From Streptomyces phaeofaciens (GTDB lineage Bacteria > Actinomycetota > Actinomycetes > Streptomycetales > Streptomycetaceae): DNA of 64,000 nt. Location of the stretch: assembly GCF_014648915.1 (NCBI RefSeq), contig NZ_BMSA01000007.1, positions 124,001-188,000 on the forward strand, written 5' to 3'. Every line of letters starts with the position of its first letter. Position 1 is the stretch's first letter. Of this stretch, positions 34,979-44,783 are shown piece after piece. Made by a program: the position numbers and the translations under genes. The notes below the pieces were generated by a model. It had not been told where the DNA came from, did no database searches, and saw nothing but the letters and a program-made list of their open reading frames with translations.

Positions 34979-36547
34979 TCACCCGGCCGTGGCCTCCAGC
35001 ACCGCCATCGCCGCGTTGTGCCCCGGCACCCCGCTCACCCCTCCCCCGCGCACCGCGCCGGCCCCGCACAGCAGGACGTGCGGGTGCGGGGTCTCCACGC
35101 CCCAGCGGCCGGTGCCCTCGTCCGTGTACGGCCAGGACAGGTCGCGGTGGAAGATGTTGCCGCCGGGCAGGCCGAGGTCGCGCTCCAGGTCGAGCGGGGT
35201 CCTCGCCTCGATGCAGGGCCGGCCGTCGGCGTCGGTGGCCAGGCAGTCGGCGAGGGGTTCGGCGAGGTGGGCGTCGAGCTGGGCGAGGGTGGCCTTGAGC
35301 AGGTCCTCGCGCACGGCGTCGTTGTCCCGCTCGAAGAGCCGGGCCGGGGTGTGCAGACCGAACAGGGTGAGCGTCTGGTAGCCCTGCTCGACCAGGCCGG
35401 GCCCGAGGATCGTCGGGTCGGTCAGGGAGTGGCAGTAGATCTCGGACGGCGGGGCGGTGGGGAGATCGCCGGCGGCGGCCTGGGCGTGGGCGGCGGCCAG
35501 CTGCTCGTAGCCTTCGGCGATGTGGAAGGTGCCGGCGAAGGCCTCGCGCGGGTCGACGGCGGTGTCCCGCAGCCTCGGCAGCCGCTTGAGCAGCATGTTC
35601 ACCTTGAGCTGGGCGCCCTCGGCGGGGCTGGGCGGCTCGTCGCCGGTGAGGGCGGCGAGCGTCTGCGGGGAAGCGTTCACCAGCACGTGCCGGGCGGCGG
35701 CGACACCCTCGCCGTCGGCGGTGCGGAAGGTGACCTCGGCGCCGCGGCCGTCGGTGGCGATGTGTACGGCCTCGTGGCCGGTGGCGATGACGGCTCCCGC
35801 GTCCCGCGCGGCGGCGGCCAGGGCGTCGGTCAGGGCGCCCATGCCGCCGACGGGCACGTCCCAGGCGCCGGTGCCGCCGCCGATGACGTGGTACAGGAAG
35901 CAGCGGTTCTGCTTGAGGGAGACGTCGTGGGCGTCGGCGAAGGTGCCGATCAGCGCGTCGGTGAGGACCACGCCCCGCACCAGGTCGTCGGCGAAGCGCT
36001 CCTCGACGGCGACCCCGATCGGTTCCTCGAAGAGCGCGCGCCAGGCCTCCTCGTCGTCGACGATGCGGCGCAGTTCGTCCCGGCCGGGCAGCGGCTCGGT
36101 GAGCGTCGGGAAGACCCGCTGGGCGACCCGGGACGTCATGCCGTAGAAGCGCTGCCAGGCCGCGTACTCCCGCTCGCCGCCGGTCAGCCGCGCGAAGGCC
36201 TCCCGGGTGCGCTCCTCGCCTCCGCCCACGAGCAGCCCGGTCGGCCGCCCGCCCCGTTCCACCGGGGTGTACGACGAGATGGTGCGCCCCTGGACCCGGA
36301 ACCGCAGGCCGAGGTCCCGCACGATCTTCTGCGGGAGCAGGCTGACCAGGTAGGAGTAGCGCGACAGCCGGGCGTCCACGCCGGTGAACGGGCGGGTGGA
36401 GACGGCGGCTCCGCCGGTGTGGTCCAGCCGCTCCAGCACCAGCACGGACCGTCCGGCCCGGGCCAGGTAGGCGGCGGCGACCAGACCGTTGTGGCCGCCG
36501 CCGACGATCACGGCGTCGTAACTGGGGTGGAGCTCGTGTGCACGCAT
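34979..36547 (-). CDS. Phytoene-desaturase-family FAD oxidoreductase
   Basis: A 522-residue FAD-dependent oxidoreductase of the COG1233 group (phytoene desaturase/PYROXD2/retinol-saturase-like). The N-terminal dinucleotide-binding motif is VIVGGGHNGLVAAAYLARAG (about 13-32), followed by VLERLDHTGGAAVS. The C-terminal FAD-binding motif is LLCGAGAVRGGGVSGVPGHN with HNAAMAVLE. Substrate-facing segments include YHVIGGGTGAWDVPVGGMGA. No carotenoid genes are nearby, so a role in the adjacent acyl catabolism is possible but unproven. ATG 36547 is preceded by GAAG at short spacing. An open frame continues far upstream to 38020 but is only an antisense-coincident extension in the kinase region. Confidence 0.88.
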   Translation of the reverse strand: MRAHELHPSYDAVIVGGGHNGLVAAAYLARAGRSVLVLERLDHTGGAAVSTRPFTGVDARLSRYSYLVSLLPQKIVRDLGLRFRVQGRTISSYTPVERGGRPTGLLVGGGEERTREAFARLTGGEREYAAWQRFYGMTSRVAQRVFPTLTEPLPGRDELRRIVDDEEAWRALFEEPIGVAVEERFADDLVRGVVLTDALIGTFADAHDVSLKQNRCFLYHVIGGGTGAWDVPVGGMGALTDALAAAARDAGAVIATGHEAVHIATDGRGAEVTFRTADGEGVAAARHVLVNASPQTLAALTGDEPPSPAEGAQLKVNMLLKRLPRLRDTAVDPREAFAGTFHIAEGYEQLAAAHAQAAAGDLPTAPPSEIYCHSLTDPTILGPGLVEQGYQTLTLFGLHTPARLFERDNDAVREDLLKATLAQLDAHLAEPLADCLATDADGRPCIEARTPLDLERDLGLPGGNIFHRDLSWPYTDEGTGRWGVETPHPHVLLCGAGAVRGGGVSGVPGHNAAMAVLEATAG

Positions 36548-36630
36548 GATTCTTCGTAACACGGTCCACGGCGTCTTGGACACAGGGAGCCCCGCGGACG
36601 GACCGGCGCGGGCGGAGCCGGTCCCGTCCG

Positions 36631-38934
36631 TCACGCGCCGCCCGCCGCCCGGCGCTCCCGCAGCGCCGCCACCCTCCGGTACAGGGCGACGGCCTCCGGG
36701 CCCCGGCCGAGCCGTTCCAGGCAGTGGGCCTCGTCGCCCCGGCCGGCCAGGGTGTCGGGGTGGTCGGCGCCCAGCACCCGCTCGCGGGCCGCGGCCACCC
36801 GCCGGTACTCGGTGAGCGCGTCGGCCCAGCGGCCGAGCCAGCCCAGGCCGACGGCGACCTCCCGCCGGCTGACCAGGGTGTCGGGATGGTCGGCGCCCAG
36901 GACCCGCTCGCGGATCGCGCACACGTCCCGGGACTCGGCGAGCGCCTCCTCCCAGCGGGCGAGACGGCCGAGGTTGACGCCGAGGCCGTGCCGGGCGCGC
37001 AGGGTCTCGGGATGGGCGGGGCCGTCCACCCGGGTGCGGTCGTCGACCAGCTCGCGGTAGAGCTGGAGCGCCTCCTGGCTGCGGCCGAGGCGTCCCAGGC
37101 TGATGCCGGTCTCGTAGCGGGCGGCGAGGGTCTCGGGGTGGTCGGGGCCGAGGGCGTGGGCGCGGGCCGCGGCGACCTCGCGGTAGGTCTGGAGCGCCTC
37201 CGGCCAGCGGCCCAGCTGGCCGAGGGCGTAGGCCACCTCGTAGCGGGTGACGAGGGTGTCCGGGTGGTCCGCGCCCAGTACCCGGCGCCGGGCCGCGGCC
37301 ACCTCGCTCGCCATCCGGTACGACTCCTCCAGGCGGCCGAGCCGGCTGAGGTTGAAGGCGAGGTTGTGCCGGCAGCGCAGGGTGTCGGGGTGGTCCGCTC
37401 CCGCGGTGCGTTCCCGGGCGGCGAGCACCGAGGTGTAGATCTGGTGGGCGTCGAAGTGGCGGCCCAGCCGGCCCAGCACGTACGCCGTCTCCTGGCGGGT
37501 GGCGAGGGTGTCCGGGTGGTCGGCGCCGAGGATCCGGGTGCGGGCGGCGGCCACGTGCTGGTACTCGCGCAGGGCGTCGGCGGCGCGGTCGGTGCGGCTG
37601 AGGGTGAAGGCGACCTCGTAGCGGCTGGCGAGGGTCTCGGGGTGGTCCGGGCCGAGCAGATGGGCGCGTTCGGCGGCGACCGCGCGGTGCACCTCCCCGG
37701 CCTCGGCCCAGCGGCCGAGCCGGCCCAGGCTGAGGCCGGCGTTGTGGCGTGCGGCGAGCGCGGTGAGCGCCCGCGGGGACGGGGCGTCGGGGGCGGGCGG
37801 CGCGGGGACGGTGCCGAGGGCCGGGCGGGCGATCCACTCGCCGGTCAGGCCCGCGCCGGCGTCCGGGGGCGGGCCGAAGGGGCCTGTACCGGTGGCCTTG
37901 TGACCGGTGGTCATGCCCTGGGTCCAGGACGGCAGCCGCGCGGGCCCGACCGGCCGCGGACCGGGCTCGGGAGGCAGCGGGCCGGACTCGGGAGGCCGCG
38001 GGCCTGGCCCGGGAGGCCACACGCCGGACTCGGGAGGTCGCAGCTCCGGCCGGGGTGTCACGACCGTCGGCACGTACGCCGGGGTCGTCCGGCCCGCCGT
38101 GATCCGGCGTCCCACCTCACGGGCGTCGTACGGGCGTTGGCCGGGCCGTTTGGCGAGCAGGTCCAGGATGATCCGGTCGAGGTACTCGGGCAGCTCGGGC
38201 CGCTGCTCACGGGCCGGCCGGGGCGGGGTGTCACGGTGCCCGACGAGGATCGCCCAGGGGTCGTCGAGGTCGAACGGCGGTGCCCCGGTGGCGAGTTCGT
38301 ACAGCACACAGCCCAGCGAGTACAGGTCGCTGCGCTGGTCGACCTCGTCGCCGCCGATCTGCTCCGGGGACATGTAGTGCGGGGTGCCCAGCGCGATGCC
38401 GGTGCCGGTGAGCCGGGACGTGAAGCCGATGTCGTGGCCGAGACGGGCGATGCCGAAGTCGCAGATCTTCACCGTGCCGTCGGTGAGCCGCACGATGTTC
38501 GCCGGTTTCAGGTCGCGGTGCACGATGCCCTGCCGGTGGGTGTAGGCGAGGGCGGCGGACACCTGGTCGGCGATCTCGGCGACGTCGGGCACCGGCAGCG
38601 GGCGCCGTTCGTTGTCGTCCAGCAGCTGGCAGAGGTTGCGGCCGTCGAGCAGCTCCATCACCAGGAACAGGACACCGTCGAACTCGCCGAAGTCGTGGAC
38701 GACGGTGACTCCGCGGTGCTGGAGTCCGGCGGCCACCCGGGCCTCGCGCCGGAACCTCTCGCGCAGGACGCGGGTGAACGACGGGTCGTGGTGCGGCCCG
38801 TGAGCCTTGAGGCATTTCACTGCGACCTGCCGGCCGAGGGACTCGTCGCGCGAGCGCCACACCTCGCCCATCCCGCCGCGCCCGATCAGCTCCAGCAGCC
38901 GGTAGCGGCCCTGGATCAGCGTGTTCTCCGCCAT
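36631..38934 (-). CDS. Ser/Thr protein kinase with nine C-terminal TPR repeats
   Basis: A 767-residue protein. The kinase domain (residues about 10-265) is complete: GRGGMGEVW (glycine loop), VAVKCLKAH (ATP Lys), VHRDLKPANIV (catalytic loop), DFGIARLG (Mg loop), GTPHYMSPEQ (activation) and SDLYSLGCVLYEL. A Pro-rich linker with PRPPESG-like units spans about 290-345. From about 390 to the end there are nine consecutive 42-residue TPR_10/TPR_12-like repeats, each ending LGADHPDTL or a variant. No transmembrane helix is seen, so the kinase is probably cytoplasmic, unlike the membrane PASTA kinases. The repeats likely recruit protein partners. ATG 38934; the DUF2236 gene is 54 bp upstream on the same strand. 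Confidence 0.95.
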   Translation of the reverse strand: MAENTLIQGRYRLLELIGRGGMGEVWRSRDESLGRQVAVKCLKAHGPHHDPSFTRVLRERFRREARVAAGLQHRGVTVVHDFGEFDGVLFLVMELLDGRNLCQLLDDNERRPLPVPDVAEIADQVSAALAYTHRQGIVHRDLKPANIVRLTDGTVKICDFGIARLGHDIGFTSRLTGTGIALGTPHYMSPEQIGGDEVDQRSDLYSLGCVLYELATGAPPFDLDDPWAILVGHRDTPPRPAREQRPELPEYLDRIILDLLAKRPGQRPYDAREVGRRITAGRTTPAYVPTVVTPRPELRPPESGVWPPGPGPRPPESGPLPPEPGPRPVGPARLPSWTQGMTTGHKATGTGPFGPPPDAGAGLTGEWIARPALGTVPAPPAPDAPSPRALTALAARHNAGLSLGRLGRWAEAGEVHRAVAAERAHLLGPDHPETLASRYEVAFTLSRTDRAADALREYQHVAAARTRILGADHPDTLATRQETAYVLGRLGRHFDAHQIYTSVLAARERTAGADHPDTLRCRHNLAFNLSRLGRLEESYRMASEVAAARRRVLGADHPDTLVTRYEVAYALGQLGRWPEALQTYREVAAARAHALGPDHPETLAARYETGISLGRLGRSQEALQLYRELVDDRTRVDGPAHPETLRARHGLGVNLGRLARWEEALAESRDVCAIRERVLGADHPDTLVSRREVAVGLGWLGRWADALTEYRRVAAARERVLGADHPDTLAGRGDEAHCLERLGRGPEAVALYRRVAALRERRAAGGA
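36640..37770 (-). repeat. Nine tandem 126-bp coding repeats (TPR units)
   Basis: The 3' half of the kinase gene consists of nine successive 42-codon units with a conserved start R-x-E-x-A-x-x-L-G-R-L-G-R and end LG(A/P)DHP(D/E)TL. The nucleotide similarity between units makes the block prone to recombination and to assembly collapse. Confidence 0.85.
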
Positions 38935-38988
38935 AGTGCGCCGCCCCCGTGACGTCCGGCCCTCCCCTGGCCCGTCCAGTATGGCGGT

Positions 38989-39834
38989 CTATGGTCCGAC
39001 TTTGTATGGCGCAGGGCGCGTATCGGGCCCGAGCCGGTCCATGGCCCGCAGGATGTGTCCGGGCGGGAGTTGCCAGCGCAGCCGTGCGGGAACACAGCGC
39101 AGCAGGGTGCCGGTGGCGCGCAACTCCCGGGTGACGGTGGCGGGCCGGGGCGCGCGCCTGCCGTACAGCTCGTGGGCGTACGGCGGCAGAGAGACGTACG
39201 CCAGCTGCGCCACGCGCCGCCACAGCAGGGCGCGCGCCGGGACGAGCAGGGGGTGGGTCGGCGGGCGGAGCAGGAAGTCGTCCACCGCGCGGGCGTCGTC
39301 TCCCGCGGCGAGTTCGGGGCGCATCTTCTCGAAGTAGGCGGCCATGGCGGCCCGGTCGGCGGGGACGGCATCGGGGTCGAGCCCCACCAGGCGGGCGCTG
39401 GCCCGGTGTTCGGCGAGGTAGCGGTCGGCGGCCGCGTCGGTGAGGGGATAGCCGGAGCGGCGCGCGACGTGCAGATAGGAGTCGATCTCGGCGCAGTGCA
39501 CCCACAGCAGCAGCTCGGGTTCGTCCACCTGGTACCGCTCGCCGGTGTCCGGATCGGTCGCCGAGAGCATCCGGTGGATCTTGCGGACCCGTGCGCCGGC
39601 CTTCTCGGCGGCCTCCGTGGTGCCGTAGGTGATGGTCCCGACGAAGTCGGCGGTGCGCAGGAGCCGGCCCCAGGCGTCGCGCCGGAAGTCGGAGTTCTGC
39701 ATGACCCCGCGCACGGCGCGCGGATGGAGGGCCTGGAGGTAGAGGGCCCGGACGCCGGCGACCCACATCATCGGGTCGCCGTGCATCTGCCAGGTCACGC
39801 TCTGCGGAGTGAACAGCCCCGGGTCGCCCGTCAT
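38989..39834 (-). CDS. DUF2236 / MpaB-like (Lcp-fold) oxygenase-family protein
   Basis: A 281-residue DUF2236 protein. Characteristic segments are WQMHGDPMMWVAGVRALYLQALHPRAVRGV (start about residue 15, described here by its HP and ALHP sites), GRLLRTADFVGTITYGTTE, LLLWVHCAEIDSYL and YVSLPPYAHELYG. The family includes MpaB and latex-clearing Lcp oxygenases, which bind b-type heme through His residues of the core helices. The precise substrate here is unknown. ATG 39834 is the start that matches the family N-terminus; no strong Shine-Dalgarno sequence is seen. Upstream lies a cobalamin-riboswitch-like leader, so expression may be turned down by B12. The kinase gene follows 54 bp downstream. 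Confidence 0.82.
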   Translation of the reverse strand: MTGDPGLFTPQSVTWQMHGDPMMWVAGVRALYLQALHPRAVRGVMQNSDFRRDAWGRLLRTADFVGTITYGTTEAAEKAGARVRKIHRMLSATDPDTGERYQVDEPELLLWVHCAEIDSYLHVARRSGYPLTDAAADRYLAEHRASARLVGLDPDAVPADRAAMAAYFEKMRPELAAGDDARAVDDFLLRPPTHPLLVPARALLWRRVAQLAYVSLPPYAHELYGRRAPRPATVTRELRATGTLLRCVPARLRWQLPPGHILRAMDRLGPDTRPAPYKVGP

Positions 39835-39867
39835 ACCGGCAGTGTGACCAGGCCTGCTAGCCGGCAC

Positions 39868-40010
39868 AAGGCAACCCCCCGTGACCAGCACTGATGCCAA
39901 CCGACTCGACCGGCTTTCACGCGCGTCGCGCCCTGCGGGGCGGGGTGTGAGTTCCGGATTCGCACCGGATTCCCTGGCCTCGGGTGAGGCTCGACCGGCG
40001 CACTGCGGCC
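39868..40010 (-). promoter_or_regulatory. Cobalamin (B12) riboswitch-like leader
   Basis: On the minus strand the core GAATCCGGTGCGAATCCGG (within 39954-39974), preceded by AGG, is the signature of the B12 element. It is flanked by GCCTC-ACCC-GAGGC, a CACACCCCGCCCCGCAGG segment and a downstream GAAAGCCGGTCGAGTCGG segment. A possible closing stem pairs TGATG (about 40010) with CATCA (about 39893). The leader starts just after the stop of the RamB-like gene and ends about 35 bp before the DUF2236 start. The 3' parts are less conserved, so boundaries are approximate. Confidence 0.75.
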
Positions 40011-40011
40011 A

Positions 40012-41442
40012 TCAAGGCAATCCGTGGGTCAAGTCGTGTGATCGGTCACGGGGTACGGCACGAAGGTGCTGGTGTTCTGGTCGATCCGCAGGGGTCGGCC
40101 GAGGGGCGGTGCGCCGCTGGGGGCAGTCGAGGCGTTCGCAGACGCGGCAGCCCATGCCGATGGGGGTGGCGGCGGAGGTGGTGGTGAGGTCGAGTCCGTC
40201 GGAGTAGACGAGGCGGTGGGCGTGGCGGATCTCGCAGCCCAGGCCGATGGCGAAGGTCTTGCCGGGCTCGCCCCAGCCGCCGCGGTGCCGGGTGACGGCC
40301 CGGGCGGTCCACAGGTAGCGCTGTCCGTCGGGCATTTCGGCGATCTGGACGTGGATCCGGCCGGGGGCGGCGAACGCCTCGTAGACGTTCCACAGCGGGC
40401 AGGTACCGCCGGCCCGGGAGAAGTGGAAGCCGGTCGCGGACTGGCGCTTGGACATGTTGCCGGCGCGGTCGACGCGGACGAAGGAGAAGGGTACGCCGCG
40501 CAGCCGGGGGCGTTGGAGGGTGCTGAGGCGGTGGCAGACGGTCTCGTAGCCGAGGCCGTGGTGGTCGGTGAGGAGTTCGATGTCGTAGCGGGCTTCCTCG
40601 GCCGCCGTGTGGAACGCGGTGTAGGGGAGGATCAGGGCGGCGGCGAAGTAGTTGGCGATGCCGATGCGCGCCAGGGCGTGGGTGGGGGTGCCGGGTTCGA
40701 AGTCCTCGGCGGCCCGGCGGTCGAGTTCGTCGCGGTGTTCGAGCAGGGCGAGCTGGGTGGCCATGCGAAAGGCGCGCTGACCGGGGCGCAGCCGGGCCGA
40801 GAGGTGGAGGCTGCGAGTCGGCTCGTCGTAGTGGTGCAGACGGTCGCCGGATTCACCGGTCAGCCGTACGCCGTGGTGGTCGGTGAGGCGTGCGGTGAGG
40901 ACCCGCAGGACATCCCCGGGGCGCACGCCGATCTCCCGGGCGAGTTCCTCCGCCGCGAGGTCGGTGTCGTGGAGGTAGTTCTGGCGGCGGTAGAAGAAGT
41001 CGCGGATCTCCTCGTGCGGCGAGTGGGGTGAGCGCGGCGCGGCCGGGTCGGTGTCGCGGGCGTCTGTCGCGCCGGCGAGGCGTTCGGCCAGGAGGTGACT
41101 GCGACGGCTGAGGTCGAGCAGGACCTGGGCGACGGTGGGCATCCGGGAAGCCAGCTCGGCCAGGTCGGTCGCACTCACCCGGGAAGCGGTGATCTCGCCT
41201 GCCAGGGTCTCGCGGAGGTCGGCCATCAGACGGCTGGTGTCGCGCTCGGAGAAGAAGCCCGGGTCGACGCCGAACGCCTCGGTCAAGCGCAGCAGGACGG
41301 GCACGGTGAGCGGGCGGGAGTCGTGCTCCATCTGGTTCAGATAGCTCGGCGAGATGCCCAGCACCCGGGCGAGCTCGGCCTGGCTCATCCCGCGTTCCTC
41401 GCGCAGGCGTCGCAGCCGCGCGCCCGCATAGATCTTGCTCAC
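40012..41442 (-). CDS. RamB/ScfR-like XRE regulator of acetate/short-chain acyl metabolism
   Basis: A 476-residue regulator. XRE helix-turn-helix at residues about 8-62 (ARLRRLREERGMSQAELARV, GISPSYLNQMEHDSRPL), central IrrE/ImmA-like domain and C-terminal DUF2083-type domain with SFVRVDRAGNMSKRQSATGF, CPLWNVYEAFAAPGRI and cysteines in GMGCRVCERLDCPQR. This is the architecture of RamB, which controls isocitrate lyase and malate synthase in actinobacteria. It is divergent from aceA-aceB, as expected. GTG 41442 has GGAGGAG upstream. The C-terminal Cys cluster (C-x2-C-x4-C) may bind metal, perhaps an iron-sulfur cluster. Confidence 0.9.
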   Translation of the reverse strand: MSKIYAGARLRRLREERGMSQAELARVLGISPSYLNQMEHDSRPLTVPVLLRLTEAFGVDPGFFSERDTSRLMADLRETLAGEITASRVSATDLAELASRMPTVAQVLLDLSRRSHLLAERLAGATDARDTDPAAPRSPHSPHEEIRDFFYRRQNYLHDTDLAAEELAREIGVRPGDVLRVLTARLTDHHGVRLTGESGDRLHHYDEPTRSLHLSARLRPGQRAFRMATQLALLEHRDELDRRAAEDFEPGTPTHALARIGIANYFAAALILPYTAFHTAAEEARYDIELLTDHHGLGYETVCHRLSTLQRPRLRGVPFSFVRVDRAGNMSKRQSATGFHFSRAGGTCPLWNVYEAFAAPGRIHVQIAEMPDGQRYLWTARAVTRHRGGWGEPGKTFAIGLGCEIRHAHRLVYSDGLDLTTTSAATPIGMGCRVCERLDCPQRRTAPRPTPADRPEHQHLRAVPRDRSHDLTHGLP

Positions 41443-41819
41443 CGCGCTCCTCCGTGTCCGGGACGCGGTCAGCGTATGTGATCAGGGCTCGGATCGGACC
41501 CTTCGCAAGCTTGGCAGATGGCGGTCCGAAGATTCGCAGAAGTTGGCAATCGTCCACAGTTGATGGCACTGAGTGCCAATGCCAGAGTCTGGGTGCGGCC
41601 CGTCGGCCCCCGGCGCCACCGCCCGCACCCGGGGCGCGATTCATGCCCTGAAATGGGAGATCCCGGCATGGGCAACGGTCGACACCGGCAGCATTGCTCA
41701 GCTCCGCCGCACGGCGGCACGGCGGGCCGCACCGCAGCTGTACGACACACAGTGCCATCCCTGTTCACCCTGGACCGGGAGCTTGGCAGACACAACAGAC
41801 CGAGGAGACGGTGACAGTC
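41443..41819. promoter_or_regulatory. ramB-like / aceA divergent promoter with TTGGCA sites
   Basis: This 377-bp spacer has no gene. It contains TTGGCA at 41511-41516, 41543-41548 and 41783-41788, and a perfect 15-bp palindrome TGGCACTGAGTGCCA at 41564-41578. The flanks AGCTTGGCAGA recur identically around the first and last. These are good candidates for binding sites of the RamB-like regulator encoded next door. Confidence 0.55.
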
Positions 41820-43103
<1,284 letters not shown>

Positions 43104-43148
43104 GCCGCCCGTCACGGCCCGGCCCCCGTCCGATGGAGGCCGGGCGGC
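43104..43148 (+). terminator. Intercistronic alternative hairpins between aceA and aceB
   Basis: GCCGCCCG (43104-43111) can pair with CGGGCGGC (43141-43148), or GCCCGGCC (43118-43125) can pair with GGCCGGGC (43138-43145). The two pairings share bases and exclude each other. This may be a partial terminator or an RNA-stability element that sets the aceA/aceB ratio. Confidence 0.5.
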
Positions 43149-43184
43149 AGTCACCGCCACCCAGCTCCCCGTTCAGGAGTCCTG

Positions 43185-44783
43185 ATGTCCACCACCACTC
43201 TCGCGCAGCATGTCCGCGTCCTGGCCGAGCCCGGCGACCGGCACGACGAGATCCTCACCCCCGCCGCGCTGGACCTCGTCGGCCGGCTCGCCGCCGAGTT
43301 CGGCGAGTGCCGTGAGGGTCTGCTGAAGGAACGCCGACGGCAGGCCATCCGCCTCGCGGCCGGCTCCCCGCTCGAATTCCCCGTGGTCACCTCCGCCGTC
43401 CGCGACGATCCCGGCTGGCGCGTCGCTCCGCCCGCGCCCGGCCTGGCCGACCGCCGGGTCGAGATCACCGGCCCTCCGGATCGTCGTACGGCGGTGAATG
43501 CCCTCAACTCCGGTGCCAGTGTGTGGATGGCCGACTTCGAGGACGCCACCGCGCCTGCTTGGGACAACGTCATCGGCGGCCAGCTGACCCTGCTCGACGC
43601 CATCGAGCGGCGCGTCGACTTCACCACCGCCGACGGCACGGCGCATCGGCTCGGTGACCGCGACCAGCCCGCCACCATCGTCGTACGGCCGCGCGGCTGG
43701 CACCTCGACGAGGAGCACCTGGAGTACGGCGGCCGGCCCGTGCCCGCCGCGCTCGTCGACTTCGGCCTGTACTTCTTCCACTGCGCCCAGCGGCAGATCG
43801 ACGCCGGACACGGCCCGTACTTCTCCCTCCCGAAGCTGGAGAACCGGTACGAGGCCCGGCTGTGGCACGACATCTTCGTCTCCGCCCAGGAGTTGCTCGG
43901 CATCCCGCGCGGCACGATCCGTGCCACCGTGCTCATCGAGACGATCACCGCCGCGTTCGAGATGGAGGAGATCCTCCACGAACTGCGCGAGCACAGCGCA
44001 GGGTTGACCGCAGGCCGCTGGGACTACCTGTTCAGCCTCATCAAGACCTTCGGCCACCGCACCGACTTTCTCCTGCCCGACCGCGCCGAGGTCACGATGA
44101 CCGCCCCCTTCATGCGGGCCTGCACCGAACTCCTCGTCCGTACCTGCCACAAGCGCGGCGCGCACGCCATCGGCGCCATGGCCGCCCAGATGCCGGCCGA
44201 GGACCCGGCCGCGAACGAGGCGGTCCTGGCCGCGGTGCGGCGGGACAAGGAACACGAGGCGGAGGCCGGCTTCGACGGCTCCTGGGTGGCCCACCCCGGC
44301 CTGGTCCGGGTCTGCCGGGACGTCTTCGACAACGTCCTCGGCGACCGGCCCCACCAACTGGACCGCACCCGCGACGACGTCGAGGTGACGCCCGCCGACC
44401 TGCTGTCGGTGCGCCGCGTCGGCGGCCCGCCCACACCCGGGGGCGTCCGCACCAACATCGCGGTGGCGCTGGGCTACTTCGACGCCTGGCTGCGCGGACA
44501 GGGCGCGGTCGCCATCGACGGCCTGATGGAGGACGCCGCCACCGCCGAGATCGCCCGGGTGCAGATCTGGCAGTGGCTACGGCACCGGGTGATCGACCGG
44601 GAGACGGTCCTGCGCATCCTCGACGAGGAGGTCGCCGCCCTCACCGCCGTCCGGCCGTGGGCGCCGGTCGAGGAGGCACGTGCGGTGTTCGAGCGGACGA
44701 CGCTCGCCGGCGAGTTGCCGCTGTTCTTCACCCCGGACGCGTACTCCCGTCACCTCGTGCGGCGGGCGGAGGCCCAGGCATGA
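43185..44783 (+). CDS. aceB: Malate synthase A
   Basis: A 532-residue malate synthase of the A type (short form, without the extra domain of type G). It condenses glyoxylate with acetyl-CoA. Signature segments are SVWMADFEDATAPAWDN (about 110), VVRPRGWHLDEEHL, YFSLPKLENRYEARLW, RATVLIETITAAFEMEEIL (catalytic acid region), RWDYLFSLIKTFG and DGSWVAHPGLV. It ends with a C-terminal helical domain. ATG 43185 follows a CAGGAGTCCTG Shine-Dalgarno stretch. Its TGA overlaps the ATG of the next gene (ATGA, 44780-44783), so the dehydrogenase is translationally coupled. Confidence 0.97.
   Translation: MSTTTLAQHVRVLAEPGDRHDEILTPAALDLVGRLAAEFGECREGLLKERRRQAIRLAAGSPLEFPVVTSAVRDDPGWRVAPPAPGLADRRVEITGPPDRRTAVNALNSGASVWMADFEDATAPAWDNVIGGQLTLLDAIERRVDFTTADGTAHRLGDRDQPATIVVRPRGWHLDEEHLEYGGRPVPAALVDFGLYFFHCAQRQIDAGHGPYFSLPKLENRYEARLWHDIFVSAQELLGIPRGTIRATVLIETITAAFEMEEILHELREHSAGLTAGRWDYLFSLIKTFGHRTDFLLPDRAEVTMTAPFMRACTELLVRTCHKRGAHAIGAMAAQMPAEDPAANEAVLAAVRRDKEHEAEAGFDGSWVAHPGLVRVCRDVFDNVLGDRPHQLDRTRDDVEVTPADLLSVRRVGGPPTPGGVRTNIAVALGYFDAWLRGQGAVAIDGLMEDAATAEIARVQIWQWLRHRVIDRETVLRILDEEVAALTAVRPWAPVEEARAVFERTTLAGELPLFFTPDAYSRHLVRRAEAQA

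Noticed and set aside
36640..37770. CRISPR array or noncoding tandem repeat
   Set aside because: The 126-bp periodicity is explained by nine 42-codon TPR-like repeats in the kinase gene, all in frame.
34979..38020. A single 1013-residue minus-strand protein joining the FAD oxidoreductase to upstream sequence
   Set aside because: The upstream part is an out-of-frame reading of the kinase repeats. The oxidoreductase has a normal N-terminal FAD motif directly after ATG 36547.
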